From assembly GCF_901709675.1 (NCBI RefSeq), contig NC_051107.1, positions 5,830,001-5,894,000 of the forward strand: a DNA stretch of 64,000 nucleotides, given 5' to 3'. The stretch's first letter is position 1, and each line of letters opens with the position of its first letter. The notes below the pieces were generated by a model. It was not told where the DNA came from. It did not search any database and saw only the letters and a list, made by a program, of their open reading frames with translations. The position numbers were made by a program, and so were the translations under genes. Source of the DNA: Syngnathus acus (Eukaryota; Chordata; Actinopteri; Syngnathiformes; Syngnathidae). Of this stretch, positions 51,201 to 63,951 are shown piece after piece.

Positions 51201-52351
51201 TCATGGAAACTCCATACTCACTATTGGTAGGAGCGGCTGATTTTAGAACATGCAACATGTCCGCTCGTGGAGTCGTCTTCAATTTCAGGAAGCAGTGTCG
51301 CATGAGCAACTTCACGCGTTCTTAAGGCACTTCCCCTTTGGTCTAACGGTCGGTCACTGGGCTCAACAAGCTTCTGCTTTTGCACCCCGACGACAGTTTG
51401 AGGACACAACAGGCACAAAGGACCCAATTTGACTCAATGCTTTAATGGCCACAACTGGACTGTTGTTCCATTAGCAGCGTCGCTTTCAGGAAACCGCGGT
51501 CAGAGGTGTCAGCGCACTGATATCGCTTGTGAGTCAGCTCGGAGGCCCCGCCCCTACGGCGTTGTCTGGCATTGATAGCGGCCTTTGTAAAAAACACCCA
51601 AGTCCAATCACACTCGGTCCAAATGGACCCAAGTGCTCCCGGTCCCGTTTCGGGGGCGCCCCGGCACTCATCGGAGGGAGATAGCCAGGAAGTTTCAAGT
51701 GTGGACAATTCCCGCTCCCATGCTCCCCGTGTCACCCCCTGCCTGCGGTTGGCGCCTCAGGGATGTGGAGGGCCGCTATCAGGAAGATAGACGCCCGGAC
51801 CGGCTTCATGTTCTGAACGCCCTCAGAAGGAGATGGAATCACCCTGACAACAGATTGGTGATATCCTTATCTGCAGCGTTAATACTACAAATAAAGGCTG
51901 CGGGACTTTCTTTATTGTAGCTGGAGGGAAGTGTCTAATACAAATACTGTAAGTAGCATAAACATAGACAGCGTCAGAATCTACTGGAGTGCAGATTGTC
52001 TCCCTAATATCTTGAATATGTTTATGTGCTTTGTCAGGTGCTGCTGTTTTGGTTTAGCAATCCAAGTTCATATTGGCACTGTAAAACGATAGCTGCCATC
52101 CGTTGCAATGCTAATGCTGCTTTCCGCTTTTGGAGGTTTTATCGTGATATGATTTTCGTCATGCTATCAATACTTTTGGCTCACATGCATTAAATCGTCA
52201 CACGCATGCATGCAAGTTCATCTCTCCAATGCATATTTATCCAAGTAAAATTGTTTATAGGACGTCAGAGTAGTGCCTGCCTACTGGCTCTTATGTAATA
52301 TTTTCAAGCGCTGCCTCGTCTTATTTGGTGTCAGTCAGTTTATAAGGATTG
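48205..52351. other. intergenic region rps16 / ppp1r12a
   Basis: About 4 kb between two divergent genes. It contains a CTCF-like word at 48612, AC and GT repeats near 49757 and 50048 and the upstream promoter DNA of both genes. Spliced-looking open frames near 50251 and 51572 show no family resemblance, so no gene is called. Confidence 0.5.
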
Positions 52352-52364
52352 CGCTCTCTCTTTC

Positions 52365-52398
<34 letters not shown>

Positions 52399-52403
52399 GC
52401 TCC
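52352..52403. repeat. (CT)n tract in ppp1r12a promoter
   Basis: Nearly pure CT/TC repeat with two GC interruptions, immediately upstream of the CRE at 52412. Confidence 0.9.
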
Positions 52404-52411
52404 CCAGCAGG

Positions 52412-52454
52412 TGACGTCACACTGCAGCTCCGACATCGCGGCGATCTCGCGAGA
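52412..52454 (+). promoter_or_regulatory. ppp1r12a: ppp1r12a promoter: CRE and TCTCGCGAGA element
   Basis: A perfect palindromic CRE, TGACGTCA, lies at 52412-52419 and the palindrome TCTCGCGAGA at 52445-52454, about 200-235 bp before the start codon. Both are known elements of broadly active CpG-type promoters. The transcription start is probably close by. Confidence 0.6.
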
Positions 52455-52647
52455 CTACGAGGCAACAATCCATCCGCCCTCTTCTCGCGCTGACGCCGAG
52501 CTCCGATCGTCCCTCCCCCCGGTCCGCCCTCCACCTCCTTCCCCGCACGCAGCCCTCCCTTCCCACGCCCCAGTGCGCTGTGGGATAGTGCCACTATAAA
52601 GTATATCCTCTCTCGGAGGAAGATAAGAAGCCCGAGACTGGAGGGGG

Positions 52648-55600
52648 ATGAAGATGGCGGACGCCAAGCAGAAGAGGAATGAGCAGCTGAAGCGGTGGCT
52701 GGGCTCCGAGACGGACCTGGAGCCGCCGATTCTGAAGAAGAAGAAGACGAAGGTGAAGTTCGACGATGGCGCCGTGTTCCTGGCCGCCTGCTCCAGCGGC
52801 GACACGGAGGAGGTGCTGCGAATGCTCGACCGCGGCGCCGACATCAACTACGCCAACGTCGACGGGCTCACCGCCCTCCACCAGGTTGGTGAACCCTCGA
52901 ACCCAAGCTGGGCCCGGCTGCGATCGCCACGAATATCCCTTGAACACCTGTCAAGTGGAGGCCATTCTGGTTCTCCTCCCGTTGTTTACCTACTTGGAGC
53001 CCCGGAGCTCGGCCGCTCACACTGCCCTGCTCCGGGTGCTCATGTTTTCACTTCCGTCCAGTATAAGTTGCGTTTTTACTTGTGTAAACGTAGCAAAGTT
53101 AACGGCTTGGTGCGTTGCCGCTGTTGTGGTTTTTTAAAAGCCTTTTGGAGGCAACTGTACTTCACACCAGGTGATAGCCCGGCTCAGTGGGCGCAGTCTA
53201 AATGCTGGCAATGCAGCGGCTGTGGCGCCTCGGTGCGATCTGTCAGTTCGTCTTCTACTTTTTTTCGCGTGCTAATTGGCGATAAACCGGTGCTACTTTG
53301 TTTGGTGTTGTCACCGATTGAGACACGCTTGATTTAACAAGGAGGAAATTAGCGTTTTGTTGCTAAGTGCTAGCGGCTAAAGTCGGTTTGTTTGATAAGC
53401 CCTCCGTTAGCAACAGTGGCTAGTTGGCGATCATATATTATTCCGATCACACGCTCGTGTTCACCACAAGTTGATATATTGTCTTGTTGTTGGTTTTATT
53501 AAAACATTCCGCAGTGCTGTGTGGTTTCAACCGTGAATTATAGCTGGATTAGCAGGCAAATGCTAACGTTACGTTAGCTCAAGTATGCAGCTCCAGTTAG
53601 CCACCATCGATCGTTTAGTTTGGGTTTGTCTTTGGATTAGTTGTCTTTGGAACCGTCCAGTCCTCGGGTAACTTTTTTGACCCACAAAAGTTGACATGTA
53701 ATGACTTTCAAAGTGCGAAAGTGTGCTTTTAAATCCACTGACATGTCGACATTCCCGAGCTAGCTTCTCCCCTGCTAGCGATGCTAGCTGCCCTTGCAGT
53801 CAAATGATGAGATGGCAGCTCTTTGGCCTGACGATTGGCACCATTAACTTGACTTCTTCAACCAGACATGATCAAATATCGCATTTGTGTATCATGTGAG
53901 TGCAGAACTGCGCTTGTTAATAGACGCCGTGTCACAATTGAGATCCTCAGAAGTGACTCAGTGATGTGCACTCGTGAAGTTTCATGAACTTGTGCAATTT
54001 GTGCTGGCTCGGCATTCATCAGCCCATTCTTGTGTTTCTGGTGGCCCCTACTCTACTTCGGGGTATTTTTAGCAATAGTCTTGATGACAGCAGCTTTGGT
54101 GTTGACATTTGTCCAAGTGCTAAAATTGTCTGGAGACCAATGCGAGAATTCTGCTATCAAACCTAGAATTCATGCATAGATAGGCGGTGATGTCACTTTC
54201 TTACTCACTTGACGACTAAGCTCTGTGTCATCACGTGCTCACCTCGCTCGATTTGTCAACACCTGTTAACATTTTTAGAAGAATCGCATGTATCTGCATC
54301 GCTCTGATTCAAGTGTACACGTAAGTGTCTGTCTTTGCGCAAAGATCGCAGTTGCCTTTTTTTGGGATGGCGACTCGCAAGAGAGACGTAACCATCTCTG
54401 GAGTGGAGAAGCTCCCTGTGTGTGTGTGTTGTAGGGCATGCAATGTTTTTGCAGGGTGGGCTTTTTAAGGAGCGAAGGTGGCACTACAAGCCCGCTAAAT
54501 TCCAGAAGTCAACACGACGCTTGTGTCCTTTGTTACATTTGCGAAGGGAGGCACGGCGCATCGCTCTGGGCTGGGGGGGAAGAGAGGCTGTCGTGGCGTA
54601 TCGCTCCCGAAAGCCGTGACCGGGGCAGGGTTATAAATACCGCGGGCGCAAGTTCCCCCGACTGGGTTTCAAGCGATGATGCTAACTTTGGCTATGACTC
54701 AGTCGGTGGCCACGCTTTCTAGTGGAGGGCCTGGCGTAATCTGGCATTGGGAAGGAGTCACCAGCCAGCCGCCGGAATTCAGCCATTGGCCGCTTTGCTC
54801 TATCAGAAGCACTGGACCTTCGTTACCACCTAAATTTGATACTTCTTCCAGCGACTGGAGTCTCGTCTTTTCATTTGCTAGCGTTTCGCTCGGCTAATCT
54901 AATCTGCCGAGAAGCTTCAGAAAAACTAGTGTGGACTGATGTCATTAAAACTAAATCAGCAATGGGGGCTCTACCTCGAAGCAATTTTTGCAGTGATGAT
55001 GTCAGCATTTTTCCACTGTCTGATTGGCTGGTCAGAGCAAAACATTTCTTGAGCGAGCTGCACACAATAATATGTTTAATAATCTGCAGTTAGGATATTT
55101 TTGTCTTTTTCCAGATGACATAATACGTGCTAAGCTTGCACGCTTTCAGATCGTTTTTGTAATGGCGACGTCATAGCGAGAGGCCTCTCCAGCCCCAGAT
55201 ACAAAACGCATAAGCCCGCCGATGCATTCTTGTCTCGGCGCTCGGGTTCAGGTGGGCGTCAAAAGTGAAAAGCGCGTCCTCTTTGCTAAACGGGTCGCGG
55301 GAGCGTAGCATTCCGAGTGCCGTCGCCTCGGCCTCCGCATTCCTCACATGACACTATTTGGAAACCATGGCAAAGAGCGAGCGGTGCAGACATTCCTCAG
55401 CTGTCACCTACCCCCCCTCGGCCTGTCCCCACGTTGCTGAGCTCCATCAAGCCAATTAGCGTGGAGGTAACCAAGAAAAGCTCCACGCTGACCCACACCT
55501 GAACTTTTGCTTTCCTCCCGCCGGGCCAACGCAACCGGCGCCCGATTCCAACCCAAAGTCGGTGACTTTATCTGGAGCGGTCGCCATGGCGACGACGACT

Positions 55601-58600
55601 CGAGCACAGCGCGTCGGTGGATTTGCATGTACAGAGTGGGAGTTGCATAACCGGGGGTGAGAAGGAAAGTGTTTGGCAGAGCTCGGCGGTGGCGAGAAAA
55701 TGAGTCAGCTCGATGGGGGAATTGACCGTCGTTTAATTCAACTGGAAATGAATGAAAATAGTCCAAAATTCAGCTGCAAGCCTTTTGTTTGTAAAATGAG
55801 GGGCTCGTCGAGAGTCACTGGCGCATTTCTAATGTCGTTGCCCAAGGTGCACCTTCTCAATTATTCATGAACTGGATTTCCAGTTGATCTCTTTTGGGGG
55901 GGTCCCGCTGTCATCATTTTGATGCAATTAACCACGCTGCGTTAAACGGGAAATCGGGTCAACCTCAATCTGTGGCCTATCTTTTTTTTTTTTTTTTTTT
56001 TTTTTGTGCAAACAGATGGCAGCAGCAAGCATGTCGGGCTCGCTCCATTCCCGGACCGGTGTTAGAAATGTCGAGTTTTGGACCCGGCAACACTCGAGTG
56101 ACTAAGCGAGCGCCTACATTCTCACGTCTGTAATTGGCAGGTCGACCCCGTAATCATCCGGCAGGAAGTCCTTGTGATGTCGATGATGCGATGCCGGGTC
56201 GGCGGCGGCCGTGACTCGCCCGTGACGCTCACCTTAAGGCCGTCGCGTTAATAATGAAACGCCGTAGGTTGGCAGCGGCAGGTTGGAACCGGTTCACCCG
56301 AGGTCAGAAAGAAGAATTCCTGCAAACCGCCACGCGGACTTGACCCGGGCTCAACTTTGGCGTGAGCCAATCATTTCAAGTCTTCTGCTAAAGTTGCGCG
56401 TGGACTTTTCAAATGTTTGCGGGACGACTTCAGCTCATCACGGCATCACGTCGCTCTGTCTTCAGCAGAAGCGACGGCGGGAGGCCGCTCTGCTTTTTTT
56501 TTTACGAGCCGCCTCGCAAGTGCAAACACCTGGACGGGGAGACGGCAAATTCCTCATTGTGGAAGCGCGCGTGTCCGTTTGTTGTCCGCCGACAAACATT
56601 CCTTCTGTCACAAAATGGCCGCTTGCTGATTTATGGATTTGGTCGATGGCATACGACATCATTAAGATGGTCGCATTTTTCACAAAAGCCCATCGCAGCG
56701 TTGCAGATCAAGGGAGGTGCAGTTGATTCATCAAAGTGTGAGATTGAATTAATTTGCTCCGGTGCGCTTTTGTTTTGTCGAGCTTGAAGGCCGGCTCAGT
56801 AAATTGAATGTTAATTGACTGCAGAGTGAATAATTGATGAGCCCCCCCTCGAGCGACTCGCCTCATTTGCATGACAGTTTTTCCAAAAAGATAAAATAAA
56901 TAGAGCACCAATAAGTGACGGGTGAGCGCGCGCGCGGCTTTTTGCAAGCGCTTTGACCAGCTTTCGTATTGCGACGTTTCCATCCAAGGAAGGCCACGTT
57001 ATCTCACTTCCGGGATGTGGGCTCAGAGGAGGCGTCAAACAAATGACACGGCGGTGGCTCTCCGGGATTCCTCGGCAAGCGATCGGAAAGCGTCGCCGGC
57101 CGGGGCCCTGAAGAGCAACAGGAAGTGACTGTTTATTTTTCTCATTTCCTCTTTGCTGAGGCCACCTCCTTCTTGCACTCGCCTCTCTTATCACCGTCCG
57201 TATTGGCTAATGATTGTAAATGGCGATCTGCTCGGGAATATCGGCGGCCCCTTTCTCCTGCTCAAATCTCGCAGGCATTTTTTTTTCTTTATTTTTTGAC
57301 CCCCGCTCTTCCTCAATCTTGCCCCTCTTTTTCCACGGGAATCCCACGTCCTTATATGGTCGTCATCGGTAGCAGCTAGAGGCAGCATGTGTGTGTGTTA
57401 GAAGTGAGCTCATCTCGCTGTGTGTAGGGACCCAGCTGGTCGCCCTTCAGCCCCCCCCTCTTACCCTGCGGCCTCCCGAACCCGACAAACAAGCGCGGGA
57501 GCTCTCTAGTGGCACGTCCGTCCGCCTTCTTCCACCTAACTTAAATTTCCTCATCTTTCTTTGATTTTTTCTGACATTTTCTTTTTTTTTTTGCATTAAG
57601 CGCCCTCGGACCCCCTCGTCCACAGAGGAATTCCTTTTGTGGAAGCGGCCGGCGGAGGGGCTGGCGGGCGTGGCCAGAGCGCCGCCGATGCCTGAGAGCC
57701 CCGAGGCTAGGAGTAATACTTATCTGGGAATTTCTCCACTGGTATGCTAGTCCAGGCAGGGCCGAGAGGAGAGGAGAGCGCTTTTGCGGTCGGCACTATT
57801 TGAGGCCAAAAGGCAAAATAAATCCGCGGCGGGAAATGCAATAGCTTCCTCAAGGTTGTCGGCGCCTCAATTTGTTCTTGTTTTGCATTTGAAAGAAATG
57901 ATGGCAAAACCTTGACAACAACAAAAGTCTGCGTTTTCAAAATGAATATGCAGCCAAATAAAGAGATTCCGTCTGTCCTAGCATAAAATTGAACAGAAGA
58001 TGAGTTCAAATGTAATGAAAGCATTGAAATGCCGCCGGGATTATTTATCAACACGGCAAGCCACGACGTCAGCCGGACGGTGTTCGAGTCATTTCCGGTC
58101 TTGTCCCCTCGCCTAATAAGTTCTGCATGAGAACCCGAATCCTCGTAGTACATAATTGCCCCTGCCTTTGTTTATCATTTTTCACGCTTAGTTTGAAATG
58201 AGGAAGAAGGAAAAATGGGAGCCAGCTCACTGGCTGACTTTTGACACCTGTACTCATTGCTTTTGAAAGAAATCCTTTTGTTGTTGTTGTCGTCGTCGTC
58301 GTCCACCTGTGGCAGAAGATGTTCCCTTCACGCACACGCACGAGCGCAAGCACGGCGAGATAAGCCGAGCGCAGATACTCGGCGCTCTTGGCCATCTACG
58401 GCCGTGCAAAGCAACCAAATTTGGACAAGGATTGCAGCCACATAGACGTGTGCCCCGAACGTGAGGCCACATGCGCATGTGTGTGTGTGTGTGTGTGTGT
58501 CTATCTGATGTCAATGACTTTGTTGTCATAGCAACCACGGCTGCAAGAGAGAGACAGTCCAGGCGCTGTGTTGAAGGATGGTGGGTGAGTGGGGATTTTT

Positions 58601-61600
58601 ATGAGTGCGCTGTGGTAATTGCAAGGCCAGTCTAGCAAGGAAGCTCACGTGTTTATTCTCAAAGTATTCTCAAATATCAGCCAGCACGTGCATTTGCCTC
58701 ACCCTTCTCAAGCTCACCAGGGTTTTCTCTGGCATTAATTCCTTAAACATTATTTATCAGAGCCACAACTATAAATGTATTCATGTGAGCAATTCCAAGG
58801 TCATCCACTAGATGGCAGAACGTCCAGTTAACAATTGTATGGATCTCTTTTTTTTTTTTTTCTTTTTTGCGCGCAACCAGGCTTGCATCGATGACAACCC
58901 GGACATGGTGACGTTCCTGGTGACACAAGGGGCCAGCATCAACCAACCCGACAACGAGGGCTGGATCCCCCTCCACGCCGCCGCCTCCTGCGGGTACCTG
59001 GGCATCGCAGAGTGAGTGGCGCGCCTTGCAATCTCATCAACGAGGGCATCGGGGCCGCTCGCGGGAGTGCTCGCTTCCCGTTTTATGACCTGATTTGCCG
59101 TCAGGCTCCACATTTAGCCGCGGCACTTTGCGGAAGCCTCGGGAGAGAAATTCTGTGCTAGCGAAAGCGGAGGGTCAAGTCGCTGCTCAGGCTGGTGACT
59201 AATGGAGACAATGTGTCACTCAGGGGAAAAAGAAGAAGGCTCCTTTTAGTCGGGGCAAGCCGGCAAACAACAACAACAACGTTGCGCCACAAAGTGGCCA
59301 ATGTCGAGATGCCGAGCGAGAGGTCAAAGGGCAAAGTGCGGCCCGGGGTCGTTGCGCTCGTTAATCAGCCGTTTCCATTCCGCCCATCTTTATTGCATCC
59401 ATTTTATAGCTGATGAAGATGAATGTTGTTCTTACCAAATTGAACGCAAGTCAAACAACTGTGGCCTTCCTTCTCAAAAAAGAAACTTCAAATGTGTGTC
59501 AAAGAGACGCATTGGCTCTTTTCCGGCTCGCAAGGCTTGAAAGCGTGTGCTCGTGTCTTGATGGGCAGGTACCTCATCAGCCAGGGGGCCAGCGTGGGCG
59601 TGGTCAACAGCGAGGGCGAGACGCCGCTGGACATCGCAGAGGAGGAAGCCATGAAAGAGCTCCTGCAGAACGAAATCAACCGGCAAGGTATGCCGGCCCG
59701 CTTTTTTTGTCGGAACACTCAGCTGACAAGCGGCCGGCGTTTTGCGCTGATTTAGTTTCGCGAGCGGACCAGGTGTCTGGAGACACAAGGCAGGCCTGTT
59801 TGTCGCACGGCGCCGACACATTGACCCGATTAACTGGCCGCTAACTCAACGCGCGCCGACAGAAGTTTGGCGCCGGCCGCAAAGCGCGACAGTCGAGCTC
59901 ACGGGGGACCTTTGGCCGTGTGCGCAGGCGTGGACATCGAGGCGGCCCGCAAGGAGGAGGAGCGCGTCATGCTGCGCGACGCCCGCCAGTGGGTCAACAG
60001 CGGCCAGATCCAGGACATCCGCCATGCCAAGTCTGGAGGAACGGCGCTGCACGTGGCCGCCGCCAAGGGCTACGTGGAGGTTTTAAAGTAAGCCCCGGCC
60101 GGCCGGCCGGCCGAAACCCTGCAAGGAAATCCCAATCATGGTTCCTGTGCCTGTTTTTGTATCGGGCAGGCTTTTAATCCAAGCAGGGTATGATGTCAAT
60201 ATTAAAGACTACGACGACTGGACTCCTCTCCACGCGGCGGCACACTGGGGCAAAGAGGAGGCCTGCCGGATACTCGTGGAGAACCTTTGCGACATGGACG
60301 TCATCAATAAAATGGTTGGTGTCACCCAAAAAATGCTTGCCTTTTCTTCTTTTGACACCGGTGACTGTGCATCAGGGACAGACGCCGTTTGATGTCTCGG
60401 ACGAAGACGTTCTAGGCTACCTTGAAGAGTTGCAAAAGAAACAAAATCTGGTACGAGTCGAGCGCCGGCCGGCCGGCCGGCCGGCAATCATCTGGGAACG
60501 GTTGGCTCTCATTTTCACTCTTCATTCCAGCTGATGAGCGAGAAGAAAGACATCAAAAAGTCTCCTCTGATTGAAACCACCACCACGGGGGACAACAACC
60601 AATCGCTGAAATCGCTCAAGAGGTAACCAAAAGCCGGGCGGCGGCGCGTCTCGGTCACGCCGCGCCTCTGACGGAGCTCAAACGTTTGCGCCGCAGCAAA
60701 GAAAGGCTTCTACTGGAGTCGGAGAAGAGCGCCCCGCGGATCGAGGCGCTGGAGCCCGAGAAGGCGGACGAGGAGGACGAGGAAGAGGAGGGCAAGAAAG
60801 ACGAGTCCAGCTGCTCCAGCGAAGAGGAGGAGGAGGAAGATTCCGAGTCGGAGAACGAAGCGGGTGAGTTGAACCAGGGCTGCCTCCGCTTCATTTCTGG
60901 CAACTCCTGAAGTTATTAAAAAACTAACTCGGACTTCCTCTTGTTGGTCTAGACAAGAGCAAACCTTCGGCATCGGTGGGCAACAGCACGACGCCCGTCC
61001 CGACCGCCATCGGTGTGTCCTCCCCGAGCAGCCCGCCCTCGCCCACCAAGAAGGTAGTGTGCTAAATATATTAGCACGTTGAGCAAGTGCAGGCAGGGCA
61101 GGGCCTCTTTTGCAGCTGCTGCCCTCTGCTGGTGAAAAGGACACGCATGCCTCCTCCTTGTTCAGTGCGTTTGAAACTCCAAGGGTTGCTCTTCGTCTCT
61201 TTCAGATGATCCCCCTCTTTTTCATGCAAATGTGTGTTATTGTTTTTTTTTTCTTCTTCAATCCTCCTTTGAAGCCTGGTAACCCACACGTTTGTCTTTT
61301 CTTGCAGCAAATGTTTGCAACTTGGCAAGTCATGTTTGTGTGGCGTTAGTGGACCTCAAAGGAAAAGGCTGTCCTTGCTGCAGATTGTTTTTTTTTTTTT
61401 TTTTGCGGCTGCTTCAGTCCTGGCCTCTCAACCCCCTCCCTTCTCTCTCTGTCTGTCTGTCTGTCTGCTGGCTCGGTGTCTTGGGTTGGCTTTTAGTTTG
61501 ATTGCGTTGCGCCCCCCGTGGCCGTGCCCGCGGCGGAGCCGGGCTGTCCCGCATTGTGGCGTCAAGGCTTGCGCAAAACTGGCATTTCTCTCGTGCCCCA

Positions 61601-63951
61601 AAAAGCCACGGTGAGGCCAGTTTGGTGGTGTTTTCTCCTCTCTCACGCACCTGCTGCACTAAACCACCTCAGAACGGGAACCTCAGAACTGACAAGCACT
61701 CACCTGACCCACTTTTTTTTTTTTTAAATCAGCGTGATGTCGCATTTTGTTGGCGTGGCTTGTGCGTTGCTGTACGAGCTCGATTGCGACTTGAAGGTGA
61801 AGACTAACGTGCACAAATGTGACTTGCTCCCAACTTGGCCACGATGGAAGAAGTACAGTTAGAGTCAATGTTATCCTCGTAACAGGCATGAAAACCCCAT
61901 CCTTAACCCGGATGACCTCTTGTCCTCAAATTGCGCCTAACCTTCTTCTTCTTCTTCCTTCTTCGCAGGCCGCCACCCAGCTCAGCGCCAAGATCTCGTC
62001 CAAAGTGGAAGAGGAGCGTAAGGACGAGTCGCCGGCGTCGTGGCGCCTGGGCCTGCGCAAGACTGGCAGCTACGGGGCGCTGGCGGAGATCACGGCCGCC
62101 AAAGAGGCGCAGCGGGAGAAGGACGCCACCACGGGAGTGATGCGCTCCGCCTCCAGCCCGCGCCTCTCCTCCTCGCTGGACAACCGAGACAAAGACAAGG
62201 TCAGACTGAAAGATTAAGCCTTTCCTCAACGTGGCGCCAACTCTGCAACTTTACGCAGGAGAAGGACAAGGGAACGCGGCTGGCCTACGTGGCGCCGACC
62301 ATTCCCAGGAGGCTGGCCAGTACGTCGGACATCGACGAGAAGGAAAACAGGTGGGCTGAAGCGGCCGAGGGAGGGTCCGCCAAACTATCGGCACGAGAGC
62401 CGTATCAAGCGGGCCTGCTTGCGTGGCTCTCCGCAGGGACTCGACCGCACTGAACCGCAGCGGCTCGTACACCCGGCGGCGCTGGGACGACGACACCAAG
62501 AACAGCGAAGGAAGCGGCACCACCAACAGAACCTCCAGCTACCAGCGAAGGTAAGCAAAGGCAGGAGCAGCCGGCTCCACGCACGGCGGTCGTGTTGCCG
62601 CTTGCACGAGTCAGCCGCAACCACACGTGTCGCGCACGGCGAGGCTTTTCGTGGCGCATTTCTGTCAAGCATTTTGAATGCGACAAGAGCGGCTCGCAAA
62701 TATGTCTGTCTTTATATCTGTATATGGATGGATGTGTGCGTGCGTGCGTGCGGCGCCACTGCTAACATGCTTCTTCCGATCACCTGGCCAGCACGTCCCA
62801 CACGCTAGCGCTAGGGCGGAGCGGCAGCACGCGGGACGTGCCGGCCAAGTCTTCGTCCACCTCCAGCTTGGACCCTAACACCTGTAACACTAAACCCTGG
62901 CAGCCGCCCGCCTCCCACTACCAGTCGTACAGCATTTACCGCAGGTACACTCAGGAGCCCCACGCCGCACGCGACCGCTTCCTCTTTTTGTGTCTGCCAT
63001 TAACAGCAGCTCTTTGCTTGTGGTTGTTGTTTTGCACACCTCCCTCAATCCAAATGCAGATAGCATCTAGAAGTACAATCAAATAGATAGGATAAACAAT
63101 CAAGCCCCGAACAGGAAGCAAGTTGCGTCCCGTCGCTCACTTTGCGCATCCTTCCGCTCCGCAGCGGCTCTTTCGGCAGACGACACGACGACTTGAGCTC
63201 CTCGACGACCACCCCCACCTCGGCCGCCTCCTCCTCTTCCTCCACAACTACCACCACCTCATCATCGGTTACCTCACCCTTGGGCCACCGCGGCGGCCTG
63301 CTCTCCGGCCTGGGCTCCGCCTCCACCCGCACTGGCTCCACCAGTCTCACCAGCAGGTGGGCCGGAATTTGTCTCCGTAGGCGGCAGCGCCATAGAAAAT
63401 GTCTAACGGGCGCCCTCCCAACAGGTACTGGTCAGAGGAGAGTGCCGAGCGGGAAAAGGACAAGGAGCGCGAGTCGGCCGCGGTCATCCCCACCGTAAAC
63501 ACCGGCTCCACCATCCCCGCCATCGGCACGGGCCCCGAACGGCGCAGGTAAACACCAGGAATACTAAAATGACTCGTCCTTATTTGCCTCTCATTTACTT
63601 CACCCAAAAACCTTTTTTTTTTTTTTAGGTCGTACCTGACACCCGTACGAGACGAGGAGTCGGAATCGCAGAGGAAAGCTCGCTCCCGACAGGCCCGCCA
63701 GTCGAGGAGGTCCACCCAGGTGAGTTGATAGAAGCCCCCCCAGGATAAAAAACCCAACCAAACAGAAACTAAGTTGTTTTTTTTGCCAGGGCGTCACTCT
63801 GACCGACCTGCAAGAGGCCGAGAAGACCATCGGCAGGAGTCGCACCCCAAAGAGCCGCGAGGAGGAGAAGCAGGACAAGGAGAAGCAAGAGGAGAAGGAG
63901 TACGAATCCAAGGAGGATGACTACCGGCCAAAGTACCGCAGCTTTGAAGAC
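52648..63951 (+). CDS. ppp1r12a: myosin phosphatase targeting subunit 1 (MYPT1), 3'-truncated by window
   Basis: Regulatory subunit that brings PP1c-beta to myosin light chain. Seventeen exons join in phase: 52648-52884, 58881-59011, 59569-59687, 59928-60087, 60170-60314, 60376-60450, 60531-60622, 60697-60863, 60953-61053, 61969-62199, 62259-62350, 62437-62550, 62792-62944, 63165-63356, 63425-63547, 63629-63719, 63790-63951 (795 codons; human full length 1030). It starts MKMADAKQKRNEQLKRW. The PP1-docking KVKF is at residues 35-38, followed by ankyrin repeats (about 39-296; ADINYANVDGLTALHQ, INQPDNEGWIPLHAAASCGY, GGTALHVAAAKGY). An acidic stretch (EEEGKKDESSCSSEEEEEE) follows. RRSTQGVTL, the ROCK-sensitive inhibitory threonine (Thr696 in human, 740 here), spans the exon 16/17 junction. 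The leucine-zipper end lies off the right edge. Exon 13 (51 residues) seems extra relative to the recalled human canonical form. Confidence 0.95.
52885..58880 (+). other. ppp1r12a intron 1 (6 kb)
   Basis: Largest visible intron of the gene. No exon recognised. Contains clusters of GCTAGC/TTAGC words (53350-53400, 53555-53580, 53757-53795), a 24-base poly(T) at 55982, a CCGTCG/GTC repeat near 58280 and a CTCF-like site at 58805, close to the exon 2 acceptor. Confidence 0.55.
55982..56005. repeat. poly(T) tract
   Basis: Twenty-four consecutive Ts within ppp1r12a intron 1; could be the tail of an inverted retroposon, but no body is recognisable. Confidence 0.9.
60095..60113. repeat. CCGG tandem array
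   Basis: Array in ppp1r12a intron 4, eight bases after the exon 4 donor. Confidence 0.85.
60465..60484. repeat. CCGG tandem array
   Basis: Array in ppp1r12a intron 6, 15 bases after the exon 6 donor. Very similar to the array at 60095. Confidence 0.85.
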
